Part shown: positions 13,529 to 24,889 of the stretch, piece after piece | Layout: the number at the start of each line of letters is the position of its first letter | How positions within the stretch are numbered: the first letter of the stretch is position 1 | Program-made: the position numbers and the translations under genes | Notes under the pieces: model-generated | Seen by the model: only the letters and a program-made list of their open reading frames with translations | Database searches by the model: none | What the model was told of the DNA's origin: nothing | From: Clarkia xantiana subsp. parviflora | Taxonomy: Eukaryota; Streptophyta; Magnoliopsida; Myrtales; Onagraceae | Length of the DNA: 64,000 nt | Direction: 5' to 3' | Assembly (NCBI GenBank): GCA_036873135.1 | Contig: JAPTYO010000014.1 | Location: 20,606,952 to 20,670,951, forward strand

Positions 13529-13575
13529 GAACCCATTTATAAAGTTTACCAAAAAAAAAAGAACCCATTTATAAA
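13529..13575 (+). mobile_element. Ultra-short poly(A) insert with 15-bp duplication
   Basis: A perfect 15-mer 'gaacccatttataaa' (13529-13543 and 13561-13575) flanks the 17-bp insert 'gtttaccaaaaaaaaaa'. Confidence 0.8.
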
Positions 13576-13803
13576 TATTCAGCGTTAATATTATAATAAG
13601 GTGAGTCATAACGTGGAGGCTGGCCAAGAAAATGTCATATATGTACGTGGATAAGCCCGTAGCTAAATTTAGTGATTGTCGTACAATTTGAACAATATAT
13701 CATTACATATGTACACTAATAGAAATACTTCTATAGAAGCTTCCTGTTCCTCTTTCTTCACTAAAACAGAGTCGAATTATAACTTGCCACGTCAGAAGAT
13801 TCC

Positions 13804-13850
13804 ATCTAACAAAAATTGGTTTGGCCAAAAAAAAAATCTAACAAAAGTTG
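13804..13850 (+). mobile_element. Ultra-short poly(A) insert with 15-bp duplication
   Basis: 'atctaacaaaaattg' (13804-13818) and 'atctaacaaaagttg' (13836-13850) flank the 17-bp insert 'gtttggccaaaaaaaaa'. The insert starts like the one at 13544, only 275 bp away. Confidence 0.8.
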
Positions 13851-14771
13851 ATTAACTACAGTGAATAATAACTGCCTAAAGAAACCGAGATTTTTTTTCT
13901 TCTTTTTCAATCCAATCATTTTTTTTAATATATTTAAGATAATCACAAACTTACAAGTTACAACAACAGTAAGGTAAATGCACAACGGAATACATAGTTA
14001 AGACCAAATTTCAGTAACATATGAATAGAGTATTCAAAATACCTCAATTATTAAAACTAAAACAAAGGAAGCATATAGAGAGGTTCGTCGAAATAAGTGG
14101 TTATAATTAAATTCTTGACACGTTTAAATTGATGCAAAATAGCACAAACTATAATAGTAAAGATTAAAAAAAAAATAGATGTGTAAAATCCATAGTCACG
14201 AACAGTATTTTGAAAACTGGACCGAACCTTAACCTAGTAAGATGGCCGGTTCCCATTCTGATTCGAGTTGTATAACATATGAAAGACATCCATATCCGAA
14301 GGTGTTCAACGATTTCGAGGAGACAACGACAGCCACCCTCTTTTCCATCTTGCACCATCTCCCCTCTACAATTCTCAAGATGTAAATTGTGCTTCCACCT
14401 CAAATACCTGATGCAGGGTTCAGATCCGGCGATTCTTTGGTTAGTAGACTTTTTTTTTTTTTTTTTGCCAAATACTGATTTATAGATTTAGAAAGGCAGT
14501 AATGTGGTTCTTTTCGTTCTTTTATCACTTCTGTAGGTGGGGTAATTTGGTCATTCAAATTTATTCGGTCATATGGTGAGTTCTGTCAAATTTAACGTCT
14601 AAATTTGACGAAGACGCCAAATGACAACGTAATTGAATCACGAGACACCAAATATTAACAAATTTTTTTAGACACCAAACTGACACATGAGGTTATTTTC
14701 CTTATTGATAAAAGATATACACTTATGTAACTGTTCTTATGTTTCTCCGTTGGAGATTTTTTTAGAAATAA

Positions 14772-16625
14772 TCTACTATATTATATTAATTCGGTATCGG
14801 AAGCCCTCTGGCCGACACGTGGACAGTCCACATAGTCACCGTTTCCTAATTTAATCGGAATTAAATAGGGGTTCTCTAAATTTAGATACATAATATTGAT
14901 TGGTTTTAAATTAAGAAGTATTTTTATCTCCTATTTTGGTCTCTACGCAATTTAAAGAAACAAATTAATTAAAAGTTTCCTTTTAAATAGTAATTTTATA
15001 CAGTTTGGTACCGGAAGACCGTAGACCGCCACGTAAACAACGTATATTAGTAAAGAAAATTTAATAAACAATTACATTTAGAAATAAATAATATAAACGT
15101 ACACAATATTATATTATTATAATAATATACACAATATATACACATATAATAATAACACGTAGAGAAGAAAACCATAAAATTGACATTTTTTTAATAAATT
15201 ATATTAACCTAAAAAAGTACGGTAAAGTAGGATTTATATAATATATAATAATAATAATTAATAATAGTAGTAGTATATTATGCTCAATTGACTAATTAAG
15301 GTACACATGTATAAGCCAACTTATATATTGATTTTCTAATAACATACGATAAATAAATATATTTGAGAAAAAAATATATGTATATCCTATTACTTAATAT
15401 TTTGTTACATTAAAGTAAAGTTTGCTTATATATATACACCATGTACTCTCTTGATCTTCACTTTACCCGAGAAACCTCTCTTTGTATTCATCACATCTCA
15501 TCACCATGACCAGACCAGCACCACAATTTCATTCGAAACGGCCTCTCTTCATCGTCATGTGACTCTTCGGACATTATGAGGGTTATGAGTAGCATGCACT
15601 ATTTTTTCTATTAGATTTTGTTTCTAATTCTTTCATATTAAATGATCTACTATAACGATTTTATTTTTTTTGTGGTTGGATCGCAAGAGGCTCACGAAGT
15701 GCTTCACTTTTTGGACCGAAGAACTCAATCTCGACACTCTCTCGATTATTAGAGGTTTGAAAATTTTATAATTTATATATTGAAGTATATTGTTTTGATC
15801 ATTTCATTATATGTTTCTGATATATTTATCCATGTTTTAATTTTTAAGGTGGACCAAGGAGCTCAACCTCGACTACCTCCTAATAAAGATGGAAAATATG
15901 TTATTAGTTATATCAGAACTTATTAGTGATAGAAAAAAGTTATATATACCAGAGCTTCTTATTTAATTTTATATTGTTTTGGAAATTTTGTTGTACATGT
16001 TTTTAATTTATTTAATGTGGTTTTGATTTTTTTTTTTTTTTTTTTTTTTGTAGGTGGACCAATGAGCTCACCCTCAAGGCTTCAACGCACTCACGATCGA
16101 TATGCAACTGGTTTTTTTTTTTAACATGAAATTCGAGTTCGTACATATAATTTGTGTTTGGGTTAATATGAATTTTCAAAAAACACGAGTATGCATTGTT
16201 GTCATGCTATTATTGAATGAGATAGTTAATAATGTTTATATTTTATGTATGTATATTGTATATTAATGACAAATCTATACAGTTTAATAGCGATTTTTTT
16301 TTGTCGACATCTAAGAAATATCGTCATGTGTTAAACATTAAACTATATATATAATAGAATTTTACCAAAAACACATACAAAAAATTCCTAAAAATTTATA
16401 TTATATATACATATTTGAGGTATGTTCTACATAGTAATAAGTTTATGATCAAACATTTAGTTGTTTTTGTTATACTAACATTCTATGTGGAATACATGTA
16501 TGGAAGATCCACATAAGCTTATATATAAATTTAGTAAATAATTGGATTTAGAAATTTTAATTAATTATTATACTGTAATATAAATTTTATTTCTCCCGCG
16601 CGCGGTGCGCGGGGTTAGTATCTAG
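14772..16625 (+). mobile_element. Non-autonomous Helitron
   Basis: The left end is A|TCTACTATATTATATTAA. The right end is CTAG|T, preceded by a perfect 7-bp GC hairpin (CCCGCGC, 5-nt loop, GCGCGGG; 16595-16613) that lies 12 bases before the terminus. These are the textbook Helitron signatures: 5' TC, 3' hairpin plus CTRR, insertion between A and T, and no target duplication. The 1854-bp body has no Rep/helicase coding. It carries three related exon-like modules (about 15690-15760, 15847-15885, 16053-16100), each with a 'tggacc(a/g)a' start, reported as a finding. Confidence 0.88.
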
Positions 16626-17078
16626 TTATATTAATAATTAAACATAGTAAAAGGAAAAAAAAAAACTAAAAGAGATGCATATATGTTTATATATATCAAG
16701 GTGGACCTAGGCCTCGGGCCACATGTCTACCCATCGCTGGCCCATCTCATCTTTCATTTCCATTACAAGTCATTTATTAAATTAGCAACAACAATATACT
16801 TATTCTTATAAAAAAAAAAATAATTATGTATATGATGGATATCAGTATAAACAAAAACAAAACAAAAAACGTATCTAGGTTACGTTGCATAACTTATCCA
16901 TCTTTTCTTTAATTAAAATTAAACGTATAATTTGTTTCATCAAGTTAAATAATAATACTTGTGAGTTGATAGTTTTGAGGATTTTGTTTATCAAGTTTTT
17001 TTTTCTTTTTAGGTGTTATAAAACCGAATTTTAAATTTCCACGCTCAAATTGAAAAGTTACATTTTCTAAAATGTTTC

Positions 17079-17125
17079 ATTAATTATCATAACGTATGGC
17101 CAAAAATAATAATTAATTATCATAA
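17079..17125 (+). mobile_element. Degenerate ultra-short A-rich insert
   Basis: 'attaattatcataa' (17079-17092 and 17112-17125, 14 bp, perfect) flanks 'cgtatggccaaaaataata'. The TGGCCAAAAA core is shared with the other inserts. Confidence 0.65.
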
Positions 17126-17147
17126 TTTTAGCTTAAAAGTTAAAATA

Positions 17148-17217
17148 GTAAAATTCATTTTTTTTATGCCAAAATATGGTAAAATTCATTTTTTTGGGGC
17201 CGAAGGTAAAATTCATT
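17148..17217 (-). mobile_element. Two reverse-oriented ultra-short inserts at one target
   Basis: Three copies of 'gtaaaattcatt' (17148-17159, 17179-17190, 17206-17217) are separated by 'ttttttatgccaaaatatg' and 'tttttggggccgaag'. Read on the minus strand, each spacer is a GGC core followed by an A-run. This suggests two successive insertions into the same 12-bp target. Confidence 0.6.
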
Positions 17218-17370
17218 CATTAAGTAAAATTATGCAACTAAAGGCGTTAAGGCCCGCCCAAAAAGAAAGACTTGTAGACCAAGTTTAGATCGCCGAATAT
17301 TTCTTTCTCCAAACAAATTTCATCATCAAACTTGGACGGACACTGGATCAGCCCTTGCTCCCAGTTCTCC

Positions 17371-19155
17371 ATGGAAGAAGAAATTAGGGCTAAGCATGAA
17401 GCAACTGCTAAAAAAGCTGCAGAGGAAGAAGCTTCAAAGCAGGAAAAGGTAAGGATATGATGCAACAGTACTGTAGGTTAAGTTGATCTGTTCTAGGGTT
17501 GTGAATTTTATTGTAATTCCTGCTTCTAATTCCAGTCACTTAATCTGAAACGATCAATGTACTTATATTTTGAGATCTATTCTATGATGGTTTGAGTAAT
17601 TAGTATAATCCGAATTGATTGTTAAACAATTTGAATTGTGTGTTACGTCCGAATTGAGTAGATTAGGTTGCGAAATAATTTGAATTGTGTGTTGCTTAAC
17701 AATTATCATGAACAATCAATCGTGTAGGACAATGACAATGCGTTACCGCAACAAGAAGTGCCAGTGTCGGGAAAAGATGCAGCTTATGTTCATCCTGACG
17801 TGAAACTAGGTGAGATAAGATGTATGCATTTACTCAAATTCCTTGTGGCTCAATTCTCTGATAAATTAGTTTTTATTGATGTTACTGTGACAATCATCAA
17901 TGGCACGGCATTAATTGCTGGCACTGTCTGTACTGCGTTGCTAATGGTTGTGAATATGTGTCTGATTGTAGGTGGCAGTTTGCTATGCTGCAAGTGTGGT
18001 ATCCCGAATGCAGCCAATATGTGTGTGAAGTGTGTTGGATTAGAAGTGGACAATATAAGAGAAGGTTTACAGGTAATATCTCAATGCCCCGAGTGCGAGC
18101 GCTACTTGGAGCCCCCTCGGACATGGATCAATGCCAGGTTGGGGTCAGAAAAGCTTTTGACCTTGTGCGTAAAGAGGCTCAAGTCCAATCTGAACAAGCA
18201 TGTGAGGTTAGTTGATGCTGAATTTTTCCAGACCGAAAAGAGGATTAAATTGAAGCTGAATGTCCAGATAAACGGTGCAGTTGTGGAACAAGCATTTATT
18301 GTTGAATTTGTCTTGGATGAGCTGATGTGTGAATCTTGCATAGCAAACCCAGATGATGAGTGGATTGCAAAGGTTAAACTAAGGCAGTATGACAGAAGAA
18401 GAAGTTTCTTGTATGTGGAGCAGCTAATCTTGAAGCAGAATGCTGCTGTTGATGCTATCAAGATCAAGCAGATGGACCAAGGAATCGATTTCTTCTTTAC
18501 CAAACGCAGCCACGGCTTCAAAATTGTACGTTTTATTGATAAAATTGCTCCGGTCAGGCAACGAACATATAAAAAGCTTGTCTGCCGGGATGAGAAGAGC
18601 AACACTTTCAACTACAAGTTCACCTTCTCTGTGGAGATGTCACCAATCTGCCGTGACGATCTCATTTGTCTCCCTCCAAAACTTGCCAACAGCAAGAATC
18701 TTGGGCCTCTTGTGATATGCACTGACGTAACAAACAACATTGCTTTATTAGATCCACTGACATTGAGGTCCTGCTTCTTGGATGGACAGCAATACTATCA
18801 ATGGGAATTCAAACCTCTGCTCACCAGTAGGCAGCTTGTTGAATACATAGTTGTGTCTGTGGAGGAGGAGGAGGAGATATCATCAACATCATCTAACCAG
18901 AGCGTCTCCACTACTACGAGTCACACCCTAACTGATGTTCAAATTGCCCGAGTCTCGGATTGGGGTAAAAACAAAGATTTTAACATTTTCACTGTCAGGA
19001 CTCATCTTGGCCACATCCTAAAAGAGGGTGACTATGCATTGGGATACGATCTATACAGGGGGGATCTCAATAGTGACGAGCTCGACAACCACACAGGATT
19101 CATTCTTCCTGAAGCAATCTTGGTGAAGAAGAAGAATAGCTATGATGAAGCTTGA
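17371..19155 (+). CDS. NMD3: NMD3-like 60S export adaptor, chimeric N-terminus, truncated
   Basis: Exons 17371-17448, 17728-17809 and 17972-19155 give 447 aa. From GSLLCCKCGIP onward the protein is NMD3, the adaptor that carries pre-60S ribosomes through nuclear pores. All four CxxC pairs of the zinc domain are present (CCKC, CVKC, CPEC, CESC), then the conserved DQGIDFFF, PICRDDLICLP, NLGPLVICT and THLGHIL segments. Residues 1-54 (MEEEIRAKHEATAKKAAEEE...) are not NMD3 and I do not recognise them; genuine NMD3 starts almost at the first zinc ligands. The C-terminal region that bears nuclear export and import signals in NMD3 is missing, since translation stops after KKKNSYDEA. Related sequence follows out of frame (19155-19290). 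Intron 2 (17810-17971) is 162 nt and open in frame, so a retained form is possible. It may be a diverged second copy or a dying gene. Confidence 0.7.
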
Positions 19156-19292
19156 AGAAGCTAGACATGGAGGTTGAGACCATAAGAAAAGAAGCATAAA
19201 GAAAGAGAATGAGGAGGAGTTGTTGAGGGATGGATTTGGAGGACAACCTTGAGTTGCTTGCTGATATCTACTTGAGCGAGAATGAAAATAGA
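19155..19292 (+). pseudogene. Out-of-frame remains of the NMD3 C-terminus
   Basis: In the +2 frame relative to the stop at 19153-19155, the DNA reads KKLDMEVETIRKEA then stop, and later DLEDNLELLADIYLSENE then stop. Both fragments resemble the acidic tail of plant NMD3 (from memory of the family). So the tail is present as DNA but cut off by a frame change plus internal stops. Confidence 0.55.
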
Positions 19293-20294
19293 TAGACGGT
19301 AAATTAGTCTGATTTGGTGATGTTATTCTTACTTTTCTATGCTTCTGTCTTTTTTTGGGGGTAATAAATGGTTCTATCTATTTGAGTTGTCTGGTGCTGT
19401 GTGTAAACGAGGAGCTTGTGGCTAGTAAGTTGGTGCTGATTACATTTGGATATTGTGTGAGTTTAGTTTGTGTCATGATTTGAAAGGGGACATATATACA
19501 TATATACACTTGATAATGACAAAACAATAATATTAGCAATTCTAGTCAGCGTCCAGTGACGTCTAGTCAGCGTCCAGTGGCAAATCTAGGAACTAGAAAC
19601 TCCCATGTTGGTAAGTGAAACTATGAACTAAAACTCTCTAGGATGATAAATTTACAATATAGAACTAGGAATACATTGAAAGTACACTTAGCCCTCCTTT
19701 ATTGGTTCTCTTTTATCCCGTTCTCGATTTCAATCTAAGATCCAAAGATCACACCAAACTGGTCAAATTAAGTTATTATTAAAAAAATGAAAATAATTTT
19801 ATAAGTTTATTTTCTAGTAAATATTGATGGGCTAAAAAAAACATTACCGTAAAAACGTTATGGCATTATTAAGATGTATATGTATCATTTTTTTTAGTCA
19901 TATTAACTTAAAATAATATTAGGATATCTAGTAATAATCTATAGTATTATTAGATAACACTTATATCTTTATGGAGATAAATAACATAAAAAAATATGGA
20001 TAATATATTGACGTACTTTTTTTTTTTTTTTTGGTATATATGGAAACAAGTGCATCATGTGCATGTATATATGCATAGATATAAAATTGCAAATCCACTA
20101 ATCATGTTCGTTGATTGATAACTTTTTTATTTTACTTTTGTTGACGTTAAAATCAAATTTTACAACTTTTATTTTTTCGTTTTTACAACTTTTATTTTTT
20201 TTTCGTTTATTCTAATCAACTTTGCCGACAAATTTTATTAGTCGTTGATAAAAATAACAATAGTTTACTTATTTTAATAATCTTTTATCGGTAA
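19293..20294. other. AT-rich spacer, no gene seen
   Basis: 3' UTR of the NMD3-like gene, then AT-rich DNA. The only structure I see is an 18-bp direct repeat, 'tctagtcagcgtccagtg', twice at 19540-19580, and T-runs near 20014-20030. Confidence 0.6.
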
Positions 20295-20622
20295 GAGCAT
20301 CCACATTGGTATTGTATTACGTAAGTATTACGAGTTCTATATGTTTATTTAAGTAAAGTAAAAAAAAAAATATCTACAGTGATTTTACATAGCATTCCTT
20401 AAAGATGAGATCCACACGTAAATTTATGTTTTTACACAAAGTATTCATTAAATATAAGGAATGCTTTAGGTTTACACAAAATTAAATTTTCTCTTATTTT
20501 TTTTCAAAACAGTCGCTCCGTTCCAAAAAAAAAAAAATTCGCAAGTTCCATGACTCGTGTGCAGACTGTTCTTCAGCAAGTTCTAGAACTGCCGTTTCTT
20601 GATCTCGACTTTTTGTTTAGTC

Positions 20623-20667
20623 ATCATATGGTTTTTTCGGGCAAAAAACAAAAATCATATGGCTTTT
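20623..20667 (+). mobile_element. Ultra-short A-rich insert
   Basis: 'atcatatggttttt' (20623-20636) and 'atcatatggctttt' (20654-20667) flank the 17-bp insert 'tcgggcaaaaaacaaaa'. Confidence 0.6.
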
Positions 20668-20771
20668 GAAAAATGATAAAATTGCTATGAAAATGCTATA
20701 ATGTGTTGATCGAAGATATGGTACGTACATAACGAATATATATATATAAAACAAATATATAAAACAATTAG

Positions 20772-20772
<1 letters not shown>

Positions 20773-20837
<65 letters not shown>
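20773..20837. repeat. (TA)n microsatellite
   Basis: About 65 uninterrupted bases of alternating T and A inside the PIF/Harbinger-like element. Confidence 0.95.
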
Positions 20838-22954
20838 TACATATATATAATTCTCACCGGTGGCAACCTCTCTTCCTCCAATCTCTTATCAGTTAGTTCT
20901 CTTGTTACGGCCAAAAGCTGTCCTCAACCCCCAATAGTCACATCACTCGCCAATATCTTCCACCAGAGAATCTCTTCACTCTTCATCGATCTCTTCATCA
21001 AGCGAAGCCAAGCAAATTATGTCCGTCTTTGGCTGGGGCAAATCACTCTGACGATCACACTCTTACGGCGGAAGAATGTGTCCCCAAACTCAGACTCGAC
21101 GCTTCATTCCGTCTGTTACCTTCCAACCAAGCTTCAAATGCTTCTTCTTGAGACCTTCCAAATTTCCATTTTGAACCCACGTTAAACTCCACGCCGACGA
21201 CAAGTAGATAGACGATTGTTAGGTTTCTTGGTTTTCACTTAGTCTTGGTTCAAAATCAGATGACAAAGGCATCATCTGTCCTCAAGATGAGTAGTCCCCT
21301 ACGATGTACTACGACATTGGGAAGTCTCGATTGGCTACTCGCTTAATTCAAACAACTGTTGCATCGACAAAAACCCCATTGCAACATCAGAATCTGGAAA
21401 CGCGAAACCAATCACGTCCAGCCACTCCTGAAAGCGTCAATCAAAGTTCGCTGCAGTTTGTTCCGACAATTAACCACAAAGGTACCGTCCATCATAGTTT
21501 TAGTTTAATTCATATTTGGTCAACCTTCATCTCCATTTGCTGGAATTATAATTCTACCTCATGCGTTCTTTGTGACCATTTTTGTGTTTTTTAAATGCAC
21601 ACAACCTGTTTACTGAATTTTCCCAATGCTAACGACATGTTTATTCACTTAGTCTTTAGTTCTACAACTCATAGAAATCATGAGTGACATTTTAGATGGT
21701 ACGTTTCGTTCTTACCTTTCAGTTCATACTTCAAAGATATTGCATCAAGATTCAAGATTTCCTGAACTAACTCTTATTACTGCAGATTCATATGAATTAA
21801 CAAAGCGTGAGTTCCTTCTTTGAAATTTTAAATTAAACAAGCCCTTCCAAATGTATTTGACTTTAGATGTTACTACAAACAAGGCCAATTGTGATATAAA
21901 TTTCGACTTTTAATGGCTTGGACCTAAGAAAAACATATGTATAATAAAATTATAATTCATCAAATGATTAGTAAGCATCGTGATTGTGTTAATATGTGTA
22001 ACTATATGTTCCCACAATTGATTCATTGAGGTATACCTGAAATAAGTGATCTGCAACCTACATTCCTATATTAAAGAGAATTATCCTATAATTTTCCAAG
22101 ATTGACCGTGCCTTCAATCTTCTGCTGTTACATTAGTTTTATTAATGCTCATGCTTCTCTTTAATGTTACTATTAACAAACATTCTGATGTGATCTGTTT
22201 AAGTTGCAAAACCAACATCACCTAGCCATACATCTGTAATATACATGTACATGAGTATCTCATTTATCCAACATTAATTTTTACATGTCGTGAGAGTAGT
22301 TATGATATGAAAATGACTAACCCGTGGATCTATGCTCTATAAAGCAAAGAGATCAATCAGTTGCTCAAGTTTATAACTGTAAGTGATTATGCAATTTCCA
22401 ATTTAATATTCTTGGTCAGTTCAATCCTCATAATTCTTGATTTATGATTCCCTAGATTTAGACAAAGATCAGTTGCATGTCCTTGAATAATACTCTTTCA
22501 TAGATTCTGCAGAATGGTCATGTTGGATTTATTATCAATATACAACGATGCATAACTTAGTTATGATTCTAGGACTAATTAATACCTTCCAAAGAAGGTA
22601 ATTTTGATACTTCAAATAGCATATTATGGAAGGATCGAGTCATGCAAGTGAAACCGTGTTATTTACATACATATTTATGTTGATATTTAGTTGTTTTTGT
22701 TTCTCTTGAAGGTATCCACCTCATGGAAGGAGAACAGTTGCATTAGAAAGTGGCATGACATGACTTCTTTTTATGCCTCAACGCACGTTAAATCTTATTG
22801 CACGGTTCATGACTACATTCATTATCTCTATTATTATTGTTGTGAGGATGTGAAGTGAAAAGACACCACGTGAAAATCTATTGCCCAATTGTCAAGATGA
22901 AAAAACAAATAACAAAGTTGTCTCTTTTCGAAAAATTGAAAACTCATGGTTGTC

Positions 22955-23030
22955 TATAATATGATGTTTTCTGGTTACTAAAACACAATCAGTTTATAAT
23001 ATGATGTTTTCTGGTTACTAAGACACAATC
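22955..23030. repeat. Tandem duplication of about 38 bp
   Basis: A unit containing 'atgatgttttctggttacta' occurs twice back to back (at about 22961 and 22999), with one base differing (aaaacac / aagacac). Confidence 0.85.
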
Positions 23031-23087
23031 ATTCTCCTCTGATCATTTGTCGATACAACTATAAATATACAACCTTTAATTTCTTAA

Positions 23088-23695
23088 GGGTTAAAAGGTA
23101 CTTTTCATACCACATGTTTGACCGAATGTGACTTTTAGTACCGGATGTTTAGTTTTGTATACTTTTGGTACCAAACGTTTGAAAATATGTGTCTTTTGGT
23201 ACATCCGTTGGTTGGCCGTTAGTTTTAGCCGTTAAATGACATGTGCAAGTCACATGATCGACTCTAAACTTTAATTTTGTTCAATATAGTCCCTCAAATA
23301 TATTCATAACTTTTATTTTGTTTAATTTAGTTCTAAAGCTTCAAAATAGAACCCAATTGGGACCTATCTCCAATTGGGTAAATTAGACCCAAATAGGGCT
23401 ATGTCAATTGAATTCGATTTGTTTAATTGTGTCCGATTTTGAAGTGTTATGACTAAGTTAAACAAAATAAAAATTAGGAATATATTTGAGAGACTAAACT
23501 GAACAAAATTAAAAGTTTAGAGTCGATCACGTGACTTGCACATGTCATTTAACGGCCAAAACAAACGGCCAACTAACGGATGTACCAATAGCCACATTTT
23601 TTCAAACGTTTGGTACCAAAAGTATACAAAACTAAACATGCAGTACTAAAAGCCACATTCGGTCAAACATATGGTATCAAAAGTACCTTTAACCC
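23088..23695. mobile_element. Mutator-type foldback (MULE-MITE), 608 bp
   Basis: The left end GGGTTAAAAGGTACTTTTCA returns inverted as the right end ending ACCTTTAACCC. The arms match for about 230 bp, sharing TTTGACCGAATGTG, CAAACGTTTG and GTGCAAGTCAC. A perfect 9-bp duplication 'atttcttaa' flanks it (23079-23087, 23696-23704). Nine bases is the Mutator hallmark. No coding content is seen. Confidence 0.88.
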
Positions 23696-24497
23696 ATTTC
23701 TTAAAGATATCAAATTCTTTTGCGAAACAACAAATATCTAATCAACATGATGTGATCCATGTTTGCTGATGTGCTGAAAGTTATCTTGGTATTCAGATTT
23801 GATAAATAATCCATATAAAAGAATGCATAAACATCAATATGAGAGAACTGAAAATGCTAAAAACTTCATGATACTGTGAGAGTTGTTGCCTGTAATTGGC
23901 CATTAGTGTTTTTCCTTTTATTATTTCTTAGCGAGTGGACTTGCTTTCTTGATCAAGCAATTGCAGTACCACTTGACACCTTCTGCTTTTCCGTTGTTTC
24001 ATTCATTGATTCTGCTGCTTGCTGCTGGTGATATAGTAAGTTAGATAATGAAATACACGGCCACCCGCTCTCAGTAGTAAATCGACATGGAGCAGCAAGA
24101 ATCAACCTTTCATTTTTATACATTCCAATTTATTATGTTTTCAGTTAATCAATAGGATTACTGGTGCCGATTCAGATGTGGCTTATCTTGCCGATTTGGT
24201 ATACATTACTGGTTCCTCTAGCCGATTAAAAGATGTTATTTGACTTTTAACTATAGTCTATTGGTTAGCTTAGAAAACTATTTTTACTTTATTCGTGATG
24301 ATTTGATATTAGGTTGTCTTCATGGAGTTTTATTAAGTTATTCATTTAATTTCTCAAAGTATTGAACATACTTAAATGGATGAAAATTGCAAGCAGACAT
24401 TCATAATCTTTTCAAGTTTAACGACTTATATTGGGATGATTATTACTATAATACAATCGAGCATAAGATTTATGCAAATATACATTCTTAGAAACAT

Positions 24498-24527
24498 GCG
24501 CGTGCGTCGCACACGCAAAAATACTAG
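24498..24527 (+). mobile_element. Helitron 3' terminus
   Basis: An imperfect GC hairpin (GCGTGCG...GCACACGC, 24500-24516) is followed by a short AT spacer and CTAG|T (24524-24528). The 5' end is not certain; it may lie in or next to the (TA)n tract near 20870, which would make most of the PIF/Harbinger interior Helitron DNA. Confidence 0.65.
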
Positions 24528-24856
24528 TATATATATATTGAAACTTCAAATTGTTTGTTTAAATTTAATAATAAAATATGTTTAAGTAAAACCATTGTAG
24601 ACATACTATTATGTAGGCATTACATAAATTTATGTATTCCTTAAACTACACATAAAAAGCCTACGTGACACTTTTAAGGAAAGCTGTTTAAGTAATATCA
24701 TTGTGGATGCTGTTAGAGGACTGCTATGTAAAACCACTGTAGAAATTTTTTTTCACTTTATATAAATAAATATGTAGGAGCCACGTTTACATAATTCTTA
24801 CGTAATACCATTGTGGATGCTCTAATAACTATAAAATATTGATTCCGACGAGACGC

Positions 24857-24889
24857 GATATTTATTTTTTTTCGGACCCGATATTAATT
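24857..24889 (-). mobile_element. Reverse-oriented ultra-short insert
   Basis: 'gatatttatt' (24857-24866) and 'gatattaatt' (24880-24889) flank 'ttttttcggaccc'. Read on the minus strand this is a GGGTCCG head followed by an A-run, a poorer match than the others. Confidence 0.4.

Larger units (their letters stand above)
13321..14771. other. Kinase promoter side and AT-rich spacer
   Basis: The kinase promoter should lie just above 13320; I see no certain TATA box. Beyond that are two ultra-short poly(A) inserts (13529-13575, 13804-13850). A stretch at about 14210-14430 is less AT-rich and open on the minus strand for 79 codons, but I recognise no protein in it. An 'acaccaaa'-rich transposon-like fragment lies at about 14530-14700. 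Confidence 0.6.
20295..24822. mobile_element. PIF/Harbinger-like TIR element with nested insertions
   Basis: The left end GAGCATCCACATTGGTATT (20295) returns inverted at the right end, AATACCATTGTGGATGCTC (24822). Similarity between the arms runs about 110-200 bp with gaps. The element is flanked by TAA on both sides (20292-20294, 24823-24825), the 3-bp duplication typical of PIF/Harbinger. I see no transposase ORF in the 4.5 kb. The inside holds a long (TA)n tract, a 608-bp foldback, a Helitron 3' end and unassigned DNA. The original element was probably a short MITE that later insertions enlarged. Confidence 0.8.

Noticed and set aside
14440..14480. T-run ending gccaaa, like a reverse-oriented ultra-short insert
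   Set aside because: Its flanks (agtagac / aatactga) do not form a convincing direct repeat, so I left it out of the family.
18102..18611. 169-codon antisense ORF
   Set aside because: It is the shadow of the NMD3-like exon.
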